From Fasciola hepatica (taxonomy: Eukaryota; Platyhelminthes; Trematoda; Plagiorchiida; Fasciolidae), in NCBI GenBank assembly GCA_948099385.1, contig CANUEZ040000113.1:10304501-10368500 (forward strand): a stretch of 64,000 bases of DNA, in the 5' to 3' direction. The notes beneath the pieces were generated by a model that was not told the origin of the DNA, did not search any database, and was given only the letters and a program-made list of their open reading frames with translations. A program made the position numbers and the translations under genes. This document shows positions 12,170-24,400 of this stretch, in pieces (the stretch's first letter is position 1; the number at the start of each line of letters is the position of its first letter).

Positions 12170-12480
12170 AAGCTATAAATGTTGTTCATAACGGAATATC
12201 TCTGTTGTACTAAGGGCTCTGCTGAGAAGTTGTCAATTGAAGGGGTCGATAACTATACGGGGAAAGAGGTGAAAACTCCCAAAGTCATTGATAAGAGACT
12301 GCAATGTCATGTATTGTTTATGTTCAACAAACCGCCGAGAGCTAGCTCAGAGAGCCTATTGGTAAGTTTTTCGAGTCACAAGCGTCAACACAGGTTCGAA
12401 TTCCGATGGGCCTAAGTGGTTGTGCACTGCTGATGACTCCAAGAAAGAAGCAGTTTTACATTGCCTTGAGGCTTTTAAAT
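12170..12480 (+). mobile_element. tRNA-headed hammerhead SINE, copy A
   Basis: This is a member of a four-copy SINE family in the window. Its 5' module (gttgttcataacggaatatc near 12180) matches the reverse complement of 54110-54140 and the plus strand at 18850. A tRNA-like head follows, with an A-box-like TAGCTCAGAGAG at 12343-12354 and a B box GGTTCGAATTCC at 12393-12404. A degenerate hammerhead motif sits at 12424-12464. An RNA polymerase III promoter inside the element is the expected mode of expression for this class. It is diverged from copies B and C by many substitutions. Confidence 0.75.
12424..12464 (+). ncRNA. Degenerate type I hammerhead ribozyme in SINE copy A
   Basis: GCACTG (stem I) is followed by an intact CTGATGA core at 12430-12436, then CTCC, a loop, and GAA followed by G where the third A of the GAAA core is expected. 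After that come a short stem III region ending in TTTA and CATTGC for the stem I 3' strand. Stem I pairs with a mismatch and stem II is broken. The layout matches copy C, so it is a decayed ribozyme and is probably inactive. Confidence 0.5.
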
Positions 12481-13700
12481 AGTTTGAGTAGTCACACTGC
12501 AAGTAGAACCCCAATATATAGAAACCGGTTCAAGTAAGACAACGAAATACCGTGAGAGGATTCTAACTCTGTCATCAAGTGATTAAAAAGCAACAAGAGT
12601 CCAATGTGAAGGGATATTTTGACGGCGTTCACCAACAGTTGAACTACTGCACAAACATGAAGTATGTTGAGATGGGTTACGTAAAAGAGAACCAAGATCG
12701 GTCGAGTATTTATTTCAGCTGATAAATGACGTCCAGAAACAGTGTCTTCTTAAAATATATCTATCAAATTTTAGTGAAGGCTCGATTATATTCTCCAAAC
12801 AAGTGAAAACTGGTATGGTGGAGCCAAATTCAACACAATTCTCTGTCGTGAACTTTGTTCATCGTGATCCGAGGTGTTGATCCCCGAAACTGCGAATTTA
12901 GCACTCCATCTGCTTGCGGTCTTAGGATGAGTCCTACCGGAAGACTGTTCAAATCGGGTTTAAAGTAAAATTCATATTTTTCCAGGAATGAATTGATTCA
13001 CAAGAAACTCATGATACTTGAAACTTCATTATTTTCATTGCCAACATGTATGAAATATGGACAATATTTTCGGAGTTGAATGAGCTTCGCTCCGTCGCAA
13101 ATATTTCTGAATATTTGTTCATGTTACAATGAAAACGAAAATAGGGTAACGAAGAATGGTTTAGTAAGTTTTTTCCGTTTATTCAAATAATGGGAGAAGT
13201 ATTCTGACAGAGGTACGACCAAGTGCAGAATAAATATGTAAAAATTGGGAAACAATCTTCATGAGAAAACCACAAAACGGTAATTTTATCGCTCAAAGAT
13301 GGCAGGTAGCTTCCAATGAAAGCCCTTCATTTATCTTCGTGGGCACAGTTTCTAATATCAGAGAGCATTTGTTGGTTCTCTGGAGTTGTTTTATAGTATC
13401 AACTCACATTTTAATTATTCGGTGGAGATATCTAAGTTAAGTTCAGGGAAGAGAAATTGGAATGATTCCTTCGAATGTGGTATTGAGAAACTTGGAGTTC
13501 TTTTTCACTGCTGAATCGCTCTTGCTTACTTATTAAATTCTGACAACAGAAAAGTACCAACAGACAGCTTTTAATCGGTTTGAGGCTGTGATGCTTGTAT
13601 TACGATGTGAATGTTTACTGAACATAGCGATTTGGAGTTATTAAGTACCTAAAAATGAATGAATATTGTGTGCGGCTTTGACCATTACCCAAAGATTTTC
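12481..13700. other. Unassigned AT-rich sequence
   Basis: No open block with splice signals, no tandem repeat and no recognisable transposon motif was seen. It is probably intronic or intergenic. Confidence 0.4.
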
Positions 13701-13702
13701 AG

Positions 13703-13923
13703 TGAATGTGGGGCGAATAGTATCGTGCTGCGCCGTGGAACCATCTCCACTAGTTCGAAAACAAAAAAGGCGTGATAAACATCAATTCAATGATACGTGT
13801 GTACAGTTCGGTATATTATTTGAGAAATATAATCTGAAAGGGTCCGGAAATCGATTCGTGAAACCACCGCTAACTGTATACACAGATAACTTCCATCCCC
13901 CTGTTTGCGATTCGAACGAATGA
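13703..13923 (+). CDS. Candidate exon, unidentified protein
   Basis: A clear acceptor (aaagattttcag, AG at 13701-13702) opens a frame that runs to a TGA at 13921-13923. The translation is basic and hydrophilic: it includes VEPSPLVRKQKRRDKHQFND and FEKYNLKGSGNRFVKPPL. It could be a terminal exon ending at the TGA, or an internal exon ending at CTAACT before GTATAC near 13876. No domain is recognised. It lies on the same strand as the blocks at 9.7-12.0 and 16.2-16.7 kb and could be part of the same gene. Confidence 0.3.
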
Positions 13924-16242
13924 AAATCCTACGAGGAAAAACGAGCCCGATGACTTTTTCACCCACTATGTTATTTTATCACAATGTTAGGAAAATATTT
14001 GTTTAATAACTGCATATTTAATTCAGGTTGCACGATGTCAAGGGATTCAGTAACCGCACAACATCCGTTCTCGACATGCAATATGTGTATACAATGGTAC
14101 GAGATTCACGCTTACAGATTATACCAATGATAAGTTTTATTAAAAAAAGACTTCATTCGTTTACAATATAATTCATTAGTACTAAACTACGGCTTCATAA
14201 AAACCTCGAAATACAAACGAAAATGTATTTGTTAGTTGAAGCGACATTTTAATGAAAAAAGAAATGATGCGTGGGATTATCATCACCAGCCGGGAATACT
14301 ACGCCGGCCTGAATGGAAACGAAGTTTATTTCAAAACGATTGGCATTATGACTGTTTACATTTGTGAACGTTTACGAATTTAACTGTTAGCCGCTTAATG
14401 TCCGCATAATTTGCAAGGACTCCATCTGATATGTACAGGGCGAAAATTATACTCCAAATTATTGGTTGGTCAAATGTTGGAGCTCTCCAACATGTTTTGT
14501 TTGTTTACATAGACACAATATGTTTGACGGATTCAGAGGTACCAAAAATGATATAATATTATTTTAAGTGCAAACATTTTTACCCTTCTCTCATTTTGTT
14601 CATGCCGTAAATCATTGAGCAGACAAACAGACCTGATCAAGAAACAGTGCTGTTTGCATAATCTGTGACTGGCTCTGTTGTGTTTTGCAAACGCGTAATA
14701 GTGGCGTGTGATTTCGCCAGCAGGTATTTTTGTTGTTGCAGATTATCTCACTTTGTGACTCTGTGTCCTTGAGTACCCATAGTACTATATATACGACTAT
14801 AAATCGGTGCTGGTCAACTCACGCAAAAGCACCGATTTAAAATGCGCACTTTTTTCCCTATTCAATCCTAACGGTTTTATGGTAAATTGCTGGAGATGAT
14901 GTTTGACTATTTGTCTGTAAAAATAAGCACCGTTTCTTTCTCAGAGCCTGCTACATCAAGATTCCTATTTTAGTTGCTAATTTCAGGGTAATTTAAATAC
15001 CGTCATTACTAGCGCTAAACCCTTATGTACCGGAAATCAACAGTGGTTACCTTTTATGATTACTGTGTGTTGGATTTGACTTGGGATTCTCAGACTTCGT
15101 TGAGACGAGTCTTTTTGAAGGCAGAACTCTGTTCTCAATGCTGTGCTCATATCAATACTGCGAAACTTGAGGGCTCTTGATCTTCAACCCCCGTTACTTT
15201 TGTTAAATATGATTTATCCGAGTACATCTTTCCAAGCATTTTCGGGTACGAAACTTTTCCAACCACAAATTTCCACATTTTCTCAACTATATACGGATAT
15301 GTTACCATGCATAGTTTACATCAGTGAATAACTTGTCTCCATAAGGTGTACCCAAACAAAGGGCTATTTATTTCCAAACGATGCACATGTCTGCACGTCC
15401 CTCCTCCAATTCTTACGTGCAAAAAGTTATTAGGATGTAGTAGATCAAATGCCGACCGGGCATACATAACACCATTCCAAGCCATCTCCGGGAAAACAGG
15501 ATGATTGCTTGATTTGAATGGCTGTTAAGCACCCCGAAAACAATTTGAGATAAGCTCATATTGATGAGTACGCATTGCATACGTAAGAGCAATGGTTCAT
15601 AGATAATGGTTAGCGAACATGACAAAAAGCAACGTCTTCCCGGCATGGAAAAATCAGGTCTCATATCTGGACGACGATGACTACATAACTTCGGACTGTG
15701 TAGGACATTTTTCACTTATGGTCGGGAAAACGAATGCTCATGCAGGCAGCACTTGCATCAGTACTGTGAATTGAAAAACAGATATGTGTTATTTTAATTA
15801 AAATGATTGTTAAGCAGAAATTGAAAACCATTCGTCTGTTTAATACAGTAATTCGATCAACTGCTCATCATTCGCAAGAGTTCCACAACTTTGCGAACTC
15901 ATATGACGAACGGGGATCGCTCTGGTATTTTAACATGAAGTTTTGTTTACCTTTAAGTCGAGAAAAATAATTTACAGTGACTTACACTTTCTTGTGAATG
16001 GATCAACGCAAGTTTCATGCTTGTTTATTTCATGAAGTATTTCTAATGCCGGGTGGTAGAATGTATTGCCGAAATAAGTTTAATTAAAATGCCACTTATA
16101 CAGGTATTCTTATTTTACCCGTTTGTTTCTTAAGTTCCCTCTTTCTGTGCATCAGCAGCGAAACAGGTAATCACTGTTGGCACATCAAATTCTTGTTTGG
16201 CTGCTTGTAACCAAATAGTGATTTTTCGATATCAAATTACAG
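13924..16242. other. Unassigned sequence
   Basis: I see only short open frames (15143-15331 plus, 15413-15715 minus) without motifs or convincing splice borders. No repeat partner for this stretch was found elsewhere in the window. Confidence 0.4.
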
Positions 16243-16661
16243 TGATGCTTCTTCATCGATATAATAGTCAAATAGGACAGATTGCATTCGATCGGCGAGA
16301 GAGATACATTTTTGCACACTCTTTCGGTGAATCTGATGGACATTCTGTATATGTAAACTTACAGTACTTGAGTTCATTTGTGAGATAAATGGTTTCTTAC
16401 TAATGATGTGATAAAATGGGAATATCTGTAGGGAGATGAACAATATAGATCGTTGATTCGGTAGTATGTTTGGATCTACAGTCAGTTGACAGTGTTTTGC
16501 AAATCTACGAACAAGGAGGCATCGATGAGATACGTGAACTAAAAAAATTACCACTTACTATGCTGATGACGATTCGTGAGTTGGAGGCTAATTCATTAAC
16601 TGACAAAGAAATTGTGAGAGAAGATTGGAAGATATTTAATGAGGCTATTAGTTTAAACTGA
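16243..16661 (+). CDS. Candidate last two exons of an unidentified gene (block Z)
   Basis: An acceptor (atcaaattacag, AG at 16241-16242) opens a segment reading NSQIGQIAFDRRERYIFAHS and then FGESDGHS. It can end at 16352 before GTAAAC. A 129 bp intron ends at tggatctacag, and the next exon, 16482-16661, continues in phase 0 to a TGA. That exon is charged and helical in appearance: it includes VLQIYEQGGIDEIRELKKLP and IRELEANSLTDKEIVREDW. No polyadenylation signal is obvious just after the stop. The minus strand is open over 16237-16554 as well, which lowers confidence. I cannot name the protein. Confidence 0.35.
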
Positions 16662-16759
16662 ACAATGTTTGAGGGAAAGTAACAAAGTTGCTTTGGCCAA
16701 ACTTCTTGATACCAATGCTATATCACCAACATACGGTAAAGTAGAATATCAGTTAGCAC

Positions 16760-17150
16760 ACTGAGTCTTGTACATGAGTAGTAGAATATCAGATTTGTGT
16801 ATATATATCAAGTCGGTAAAGGGGCCAAAATCCGGAGTGAACACGTCGAACGTCGAACCATCAGGCTAGCAGGGCTGAATCTCAAAGATTTATGGAGCAT
16901 ATGCATCACATAAAATAGCCCACTTCTGTCACTGGCTTTGAATAGTAACAATTAGTTTCCCACAAAATCTGTTATGAATGACTTCTCTGTAGGGGCCTAA
17001 GTACAAAGTAGGTATTCTGTTATAAACGACTGGAACAGCTAGGCTTAAAGTGTACATGAGGAGTGGGGGAGTAGATTTGTACGGTATGATCCATAATGAA
17101 GTATCGATGCTCAATTCACTGTACAGTGGTTCTCAAAGGGGATTCGTGCC
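16760..17150 (-). mobile_element. Hammerhead SINE, copy D, in partial tandem arrangement
   Basis: Read on the minus strand, this locus contains the SINE 5' module at about 16930-17040 (shared block acttctctgtaggggcctaagtacaa, identical over 26 bp to the one at 54091 in copy C). A decayed tRNA-like head lies at about 16830-16900. Two pieces of the 3' module are present, at about 16775-16810 and about 17060-17130 (agtagatttgtacggtatgatcc.taatga). A 3' module on both sides of one 5' module means that parts of two adjoining units are present. Only the last part of the hammerhead (CACTGTACAGTG near 17117-17134) remains. Confidence 0.7.
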
Positions 17151-18844
17151 TTGATAAGGCATGATGAATCATTGGGTTTTGTTTCAAAGTTTCTTATTGT
17201 CCATTCGTTATTTAAACCCAAGCTGCCTACCTACTGCTGTATGAAACTGGGTCTCTAGCAGCTGTGTTATGAAGAATGGACATATCATATTACAATTTCC
17301 TGTTGGCTTACTAAAACGAGCATAGACAGCTCCAACTATCTTTCATTTTATCGTAAAAATCTCAGTAATGTTGTAAAAAATAATGAGTGATCTGTATCTT
17401 ACCATGGATGTTCGGTTTTCGTTCTTTGTGGTCCTACCTTGTCAGAATAGCGGCAGCTGATGTGACCGGTGAAAGCGATTCTACGCGCCTGGAATGCAGC
17501 ACAAAATAAGAGGAACCGAAGGAAACTGGAGCACAAAACAGATTGTGGCAGTCAATAACTTGAGCACAGTTGGGTTAGTAACTCCTCCAAATGAATTATG
17601 CTTTTTCCTGACACTGAGGACTTCCACTGACCCAGATTCTTGTTTAGTATCTACTTTGTCTACTGACTGTCCAAATCAATAAATAATCACTGATAATTCC
17701 AAGTCCACTGGATAAATGTATCTCTTCTCGTCTTTTCCGATAGAAATACGAACTATGATGTTATATAGGGAATGTTATGATCGAAAGTGCCGAGTAGCCC
17801 ATGACAAACCGAAGCTGATCATTTGGTAGAAAATATTCTCACAGTTATTCTTGGCGTGATATGCGAACAGTAGGACAAGTCAGAATATCGAAGTGACCCG
17901 AATTTGATGTTGTTAGTTTTTCACCTTTTGTCACTGTCAAACTTATAATATTATTGCATGAGAAAATTCTTTTATGGAAAAATGCTAGACGGAACTGGTG
18001 ATTGGGGTTACAGTTTAGAGGGAAGTGTTGTATGGCCACTGAAAAGAATGCTTCGTATAATTTGTCTTCTTTAATTTAGTACTTTGGAGTAGAAGATAAC
18101 AACACGGGAGACCGTTTCTACGACGTGAATACTCAAACACGTAGGTCAATGATATTTACTTTGCAGGCGTACCATGGTTTGATGGTCCCTAAAAATGCTT
18201 GCTACTATTCGAAAATTGTATTTCCCCAAAAGGTTAGATAATTCACCTGCTTGATCAAAGACTGATACGTTTTCCCATCAAAGACAAAATACTTCTGAGT
18301 GCTGAAAAACGAAAAGCTGGTTAGAAATCCCCACACTTATACGATTTGGATCTTGAAAAGTACAGCAATTTGAAAAGAAAATCAATACCACATGATCGGA
18401 ACTGTCACATCTAAGCGATATTGTTATACATACCAACATTGTGAAAATGTTTACCTTTAAATGAGAATAACCACATGCCATTTATCTAGATTAGCTTTGG
18501 TGCCATATTGGACATTCATGTCTGCATTCAGCAAACTGCCTCTCATATATACTTACATGACGGCTGGATATGATAGGTAACTGAATCAAGATCGAGATGT
18601 CAATTATCATTTCAGAGATGTGATTTTGTAGGCGGGCTATTTGAAGCAATATCCCTTTGTTTTTCTTAGTGATAAATTATTAATACTAAATGTTCGTTTT
18701 TATTTCTATTCGACACTCAAAACAACGCTAACCTACGACTAAAATGTATTTTTATAATTAACCAAGAGTTACTGGGACACTTTGGTGTTCATCTGTTTTG
18801 AAGCAGGAGGTTCGAATTCATATTCATAAATACTTTGTAGACAC
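17151..18844. other. Unassigned sequence
   Basis: Short open frames at 17494-17682 (+), 17845-18039 (-) and 18278-18481 (-) have no recognised motif. No repeat was found. Confidence 0.4.
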
Positions 18845-19160
18845 TTTCTATAAGTTGGTTATAACGCAATATCTCTTTGTACTAAGGGCTCAGCAGAGGA
18901 GTTATCCATCACAGGAGTCGATGACTGTACGGGAAAAAAGGTGTGAAAGTCAAAAATCAGTGATAGGATACTGCAATGTCATGTATTGTAAATGTTCCAA
19001 AAACGGCTGAGAACTGGCTAGAAGAGCCTATTGGTTAGGTTTTGAGACACCAACTATCGGCGTCATTTCGAATTCCACTGAGGCTCACTAGTCGTACACT
19101 GTTGATGATCCCAACAAGAATAAAACAAATGAACATTGCACACGTACACCTTGGCCGCTC
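18845..19160 (+). mobile_element. tRNA-headed hammerhead SINE, copy B
   Basis: The sequence is colinear with copy A over about 300 bp. Both share ctttgtactaagggctc, a run with ctgcaatgtcatgtattg, and a segment ending agagcctattgg. The B box is degraded (TTTCGAATTCC near 19067), and the A-box region reads tggctagaagag near 19016. A decayed hammerhead follows. It lies in the same orientation as copy A, 6.6 kb away. Confidence 0.72.
19095..19140 (+). ncRNA. Decayed hammerhead ribozyme in SINE copy B
   Basis: TACACTG is followed by TTGATGA (canonical CTGATGA), then TCCCAACAAGAAT, then AAAAC (canonical GAAAC), then an ATGAA linker and CATTGCA. The stem II loop CAACAAG is the same as in copy C. 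Both core segments carry a substitution, so cleavage is unlikely. Confidence 0.4.
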
Positions 19161-20689
19161 TACTAAAAAAGCCTATTTTCGTTTTGATGTGACTCAATAT
19201 GAGTCGCGCCTTCTTTATGTCAATTAGCACGATCGAGCAGTTCCCACAGTCAGACAACGGTCGCGGTACATATTGTAGCTTGGGTTTGCTGTCACATCTT
19301 GTTCCTTCATATTCCGAATTATCTAACCTTTAAATTCAAGAAATCAGGGAAACGGGATGTCCTTGTAAGGAACAGACAACCAATGCTTTCTATCAAAATC
19401 GATAATGCTGAAGGATATGTGCACGAGCTAAATGCATTAATGCAGAGACCATAAATCTCCTCTGAAATGAAGTCATTTTCTTGCCAAACACAAGTTGATC
19501 GATTTCCCCAGGAATCGGGAATGCGTCACAATCCTTGCTGATTTTAAATATCGACTTACGGCATTGTAGTGAGGCGAGAGGATAAGGACAGTTAAAAGCA
19601 CCAGACAGGTTAGAAGGGGCAGAAGTTGTGCTCTTCCTCGTCTGCATGAAGGGGGGCTGCGGTATCGGAGGTGAATTATATTGTAAGTTCGAAAGCAGCT
19701 CAGAATATTTCGCTGTTCAAAGCTATTTGTCTGAACTTTGAGAATGCTTAAGCCGACCGCATTTACCTACTTTGAGGACCCCCAAAATTGTGATACTGTG
19801 TTACCTCCGAGTTGGAAATAAAAGTCCATAGTTAACACTAGTTAGGAAGAATCAGTTGACCAAGCAAAGTGTGACCTCAGATGCTTCCCAAATAGGAATA
19901 CGGTTTTATTAATGAATATGTTAGCCTATCCGATCCTGGACTTACCGTATATTGTTTCATTTTGGCCAAACTATTCACCTTTGCACTACAGTCATACAAA
20001 AAAACCGCATGACACTGCAGTCACCTATTAGCACAGGGCAAATGACAATCAGATGAATAAATCAATTGGTCGACAATACACAGTCCCTCAATAGTACCAT
20101 TGAATTCATCATTAGACTTAATAGCAATATAGATGCATTAAAGCGAAAAGGCTTACGATGCATGTACGTGATTGTTACAAGGGCTTTGGTGACTAGCAGA
20201 CTGACCTCGTATATGTAAAGGTGAAAAATACATTGTATTTTTGTATGTGGACCATCTGTTAGTGAGCATAGTGTATCCCATTGGATGGCATCAGCTGATT
20301 CAACGAGGGTGCTGTACTCAACAACTTATTGGTCGATGGCTAGCGACTAACGTTTAGGACATTTCGCTTGTAGTGATCAGCATTTGACATAGTTTCTGAA
20401 TGATCCCTACAAAACGTGATTCATTTATGTTTTATTGAATGTAGATAAGTATCCCATTCTGCTGTGTACGGGCCTGTCAGAATGCTCGTTCTCCAATTTT
20501 TATATTTTGTCATCTTATTTCCACAAGAATGAAGATCACTAGAATCATCAAAAGCTGTCTCCGAGTTTGTGGTCACTTCGTCCAAACATAGGCCCATAAT
20601 TTTTGAGCCATTTAGTTTACCTATCAGATTTCATGTAATCTGCCCAGACTCTTGAGTGAATCATCATAGAAAATCAATGGTCTTCAATC
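19161..20689. other. Unassigned sequence
   Basis: A minus-strand open frame of 84 codons lies at 19393-19647, without a recognised motif. The rest shows no coding or repeat signal that I can support. Confidence 0.4.
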
Positions 20690-21340
20690 ACATGTTTGCA
20701 CAGAAGCGGTTGTTGGGCTTTACCGCGAATTGATTCCTGTCATGAGAAACGATAATACCGTGGGGTATTCGATGAAAGACAACAGTCGGCAATTTTACAA
20801 GTGAAGGTAACATCATGAAGTGAAGCTGTTGGTCAGTACAACGTATGGAGAGGATTTATGAGTGGCAAACGTGTAGTGATTGAGAACCTATCCGAGGAAA
20901 CTCAAGCGGTTGACATGTGGTTGCCAGTTTTGCGTTGCATCAAACAAGAAACAGGCTTTGCGTTTCAGAATACCGAAGCAGAGGACATCATCGACTTAGA
21001 TCTGGCGTGGTATGGACATGGTTTTGTTCGGAACAATATCTGTATTAAAAAATTCATCTCATTTCATCAAATTGGGAAAGGAGTGATGTGAAACTATCCA
21101 ATCACGATGAATAGACGCACCAGTAATTATTTTGGGATGGTATGAGTCATTCGATAACCTTCAAACCTTGTCCAAATATTGATCTCAACTTTGCTCCGGA
21201 CTTATTTTCTGTTTGTTTACCATGGAAGTTGGGGAAAGTACGCGGTGCTTTAACATTTCACGATGAAACACCCTGTTCGCATGATAGCCAGTGGAGAAGA
21301 TCATTCATTAAACCAAAGAGCAAAATGCAATGAAAAAACT
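20690..21340 (+). pseudogene. Tigger/Jerky-type (CENP-B family) transposase, C-terminal relic
   Basis: The open frame around 20840-21090 reads YNVWRGFMSGKRVV, then LSEETQAVDMWLPVLRCIKQ, then EAEDIIDLDL. This fits the C-terminal third of pogo/Tigger and Jerky-like DDE transposases: a NGVWRKLWP-like block, an acidic linker, a predicted helix, and then an E-E-D-I-x-x-W-L motif. Upstream, 20690-20830 may hold the preceding helix in broken frames. At 21142 MSHS can be aligned with the final S-H-S segment of the family. The catalytic DDE core is absent. Identification rests on pattern memory of the family and is moderately secure. Confidence 0.55.
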
Positions 21341-22359
21341 TATTGTGGGATAACTTGAAAAAGGCTCGAAGCACAAATAACACTTGTACCGATATCTCGC
21401 TTCAACTAATAGATATCAGACTTTAAGACCAATGCCGTACACCTTTGTCATCCGAAGTGCATCATGCCTGTTGATGTGTGAGATTGAATAGGATGATACT
21501 CACAAGTTGAATGGCTCGTTTTGATATCAGAATCATAAGTATTTCTATTCATTCACAAATATGATGTGGAATCAAGAAAAATAGGCATTACTTTTACAGG
21601 TGACGGCAAGGTTTTGTACACGGTAATGGTACGACAGCGTCATCCTCAGACATCTTGATTTTTAATTATATGATGGTGATGGTCAAATTCATTTGCATAT
21701 CATTTTGTTAGGAAGTTTGGTTGAACTGAGCAGTCCATTAAACGCGATTAGGTGCGCAATAAATGTAATTTATATACTTTTCTGATATTACCTAAGCATA
21801 AAGATGGCCGAAGATAGTATGCGATCCTCCATCACAGTCACTTCGTCGAATGCCCGATAAGCTGATCGCTGAAACAGAGCGTGCATTGACGTGAAACTGA
21901 AGTTCGCCCTTAACAAAGGGATTTTTCTTCGTACGTCGCACGGTCATCGACTGTGTCATTTAGATAGGCCTGGATTCCACTGCCGAACGGCTCGTGGCGA
22001 CTGCCGCTGACAAGATTGTTCCGAAATGTTTGACGGTGTACGACTTTTGCATGGAATTGTTGTGGATAGTCTTACTGTTTTTGTTTGACCTTTAGAGATG
22101 TCAAATTGTTTGCAACGAACCGGTGGTCAAACGGATCTGGTTAACCTCTTTTGAATATTGTCCGTGTACAGTTGAGCTCCCACGCCGGAGTTCGAAGTAT
22201 AAGATACTCCTCATTTTCTCGGCTAGAGAGCACAGTGAATTCCAGTGTTTAATAATGCAGAATAAGTAAGTGTTCATCTACCGTATTGCGAAACAAGAAA
22301 CCTTGAGAGATATGGGATAACTGAGTTATAAAACGTTGCAGTTTGTAAATATATCAATT
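21341..22359. other. Unassigned sequence, locally GC-richer
   Basis: The stretch 21840-22080 is richer in G+C than its surroundings (many cg dinucleotides) and could be a piece of another element, but no frame or motif identifies it. The remainder is featureless. Confidence 0.35.
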
Positions 22360-24400
22360 TAGATCTACTAACTGTTGCAGAGTGGGAGGTACTCTGAGTT
22401 AGATAAGAGTATAGTTAATGTGTCGTTGGAAAGTATAGTACCACACAAACGTTCGCATGTAGAAAAATGAACTCTTTCCACGAAATTCCATAAAACAGGG
22501 TAGGATGTGTTACCACACTTGAGGTTGCATTTAAAGGAGCGCTTGAGCACCAGGAATCCATTGGTAAGCAAAACACGGAAAATGACATGGAAGCAGTATA
22601 ACCAGTGATGTACAATACAATAATAGAAAAACGTAGATATGATAGATATGACTAGGAACATGTGGAGACCTCAGACGCGAGGAGTGAAATATCGGTCTTC
22701 TTACCTTGGAAGAGATTTCTTGTACGTAATATGTCCATATGGGATCTGATGAGATAAGAATACCGGGATACTTATAACACTGGACATCTCCCACATTTGA
22801 ACCCCTTATCGTGATAGTTAGAGAGTTTGACTGCGGTGAGAATTTCCAATCAACTGAAGGGAGTACTTCTACATACTTATTTAGACTAAATGACAATACG
22901 AAGGGCGTTGGGCAATTCCGTCATCGTATGAATAGATTATGGAATTGGATTGATAGTGCCACTCTCCCGAGAATCAGAACCGATCACAACATTGTCGGTG
23001 TATTTGAAAGTAGAAGGTGAAGAATGAGAGGTGAAGTGATACATATAGAAAGCGATAAAAATGGTGATTGAATAGCTCCTTGGAATAATCCAGTTGTTAT
23101 AGGGATTGTGAGAGATCTATTACTAATAAAATATGCGAACTGAGATTGGTTCGTGAAGTTGTCTTTCAACCAATTGGAAAGCTTTGGAGATATCGCTTGC
23201 TTATCTAAAAGAGATATTAAACGTTCTTCGTTGGTAAAAATGGAAGCATTTGCATAGTCCAGAAAACAGACGTGAACAAGTTTGCTTTTCCTGTCAGGCA
23301 ATGACTCCACTGAATGGATAAGGCAGATGACGGCTTCTGAAGACGATCACTGCTTTTGGTAGGTAAATTGGTCTACATCTGAAATAATAATGGCTGACCT
23401 AATTTCTCCACTTATTATCTGCTCGAAATTCTTGAATGCTGTTAACGTGCATGCGATGGGACGAAATTTGCCTGTTTCTTTCTTTGGTATTGTAGTGATA
23501 CAAACTTGTCGCCAAGAGGCAGAGATTTTGAGTGAATTTGGAGAATAAAAGAGCCACGTCGGCAGCACAGATTTTAAGAATGACGGAACTGATGCCATCT
23601 GGTCCGGAGACCTTGTTGATATTGATCGATTCAAACTCTTTGGAAGCATGTTTCGGGTGAAGGTACTGAGGTTTACCCAATTGACTCAGGGTCCCAGGTA
23701 ATTTGTGTGTGTGCTGGAATAATTTCTGCTAGGAAAGCCTGTTAAGTTTTTCTACATCACATGCTATGCAGTTTGCTTGGAGCTAGGGGACACAGCACTT
23801 TCAGTCCATCCCATAACCGGCATGAAGAATTGTCTTTGAGTGGAATACTTAGGGGTAGTCCGTCTAGATAAGCCATTTCTTCTGTGATGTACAGGTTTAC
23901 CAGTTTTCCATCAGACCCATTGTGCAATCGATTTGTTCTTTATATCATCCTCCCTGTTCTTCCATTCGTAACAGAAGTTTTATGTAGCAGGTGTTACTGC
24001 TACAATGTACAGACATGTCAGAGTCGTTAAATAAATCCACGTTGGAGGAGGCTATCATGTCATCGAATAAATGAATATTGAACACGGCATGCTATCTTAC
24101 ATGTGCATTCCTAACCGAATTCTTTATTACACTTTGGTGACTACGTTTAATGAAACGTTTAGGAAGAACCTTGACTAAACCGTAGTTGGAGTTTCTCATG
24201 AGGGCTACGCCTCAGAATGAAAGAAATTGGCTCATTCACAAGGAAGCAGTCTAGACAAACACTATTTCTGGCGGAGAAACTACCAATGTTATAGATGGGC
24301 ATTAGATTTTGGAATGCCAAACCGAAGCTGTTGAAGTCACTAGCCACAACAGAAAGTGAGCTGTGAATCCACCCCATTAGTGACGAATAAGCGAATCAAG
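22360..24400 (-). pseudogene. Jockey/CR1-like LINE: end of endonuclease and reverse transcriptase
   Basis: The minus strand encodes a non-LTR retrotransposon in several frames. At 24370-24190 a fragment reads SVCLDCFLVNEP, the end of the endonuclease. At 23660-23550 the fingers motif reads KVSGPDGISSVILKIC. At about 23550-23350 ITTIPKKETGKFRPIA is followed by AFKNFEQII. At 23280-23020 the palm blocks LLDKQAISPKLSNWLKD and SNRSLTIPITTG are present. The catalytic Y-A-D-D box at 23002-22991 reads Y-T-D-N. The thumb region (YKYPGILISS) is at about 22770, and sequence to about 22360 is the C-terminal extension. Stops and frameshifts make it non-functional. It belongs to a different family from the LINE at 57-58.5 kb. 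Confidence 0.85.

Noticed and set aside
12900..12960. Another hammerhead core (ggatgagtcc near 12927)
   Set aside because: No GAAA core or pairing stems are placed correctly around it, and no SINE modules surround it.
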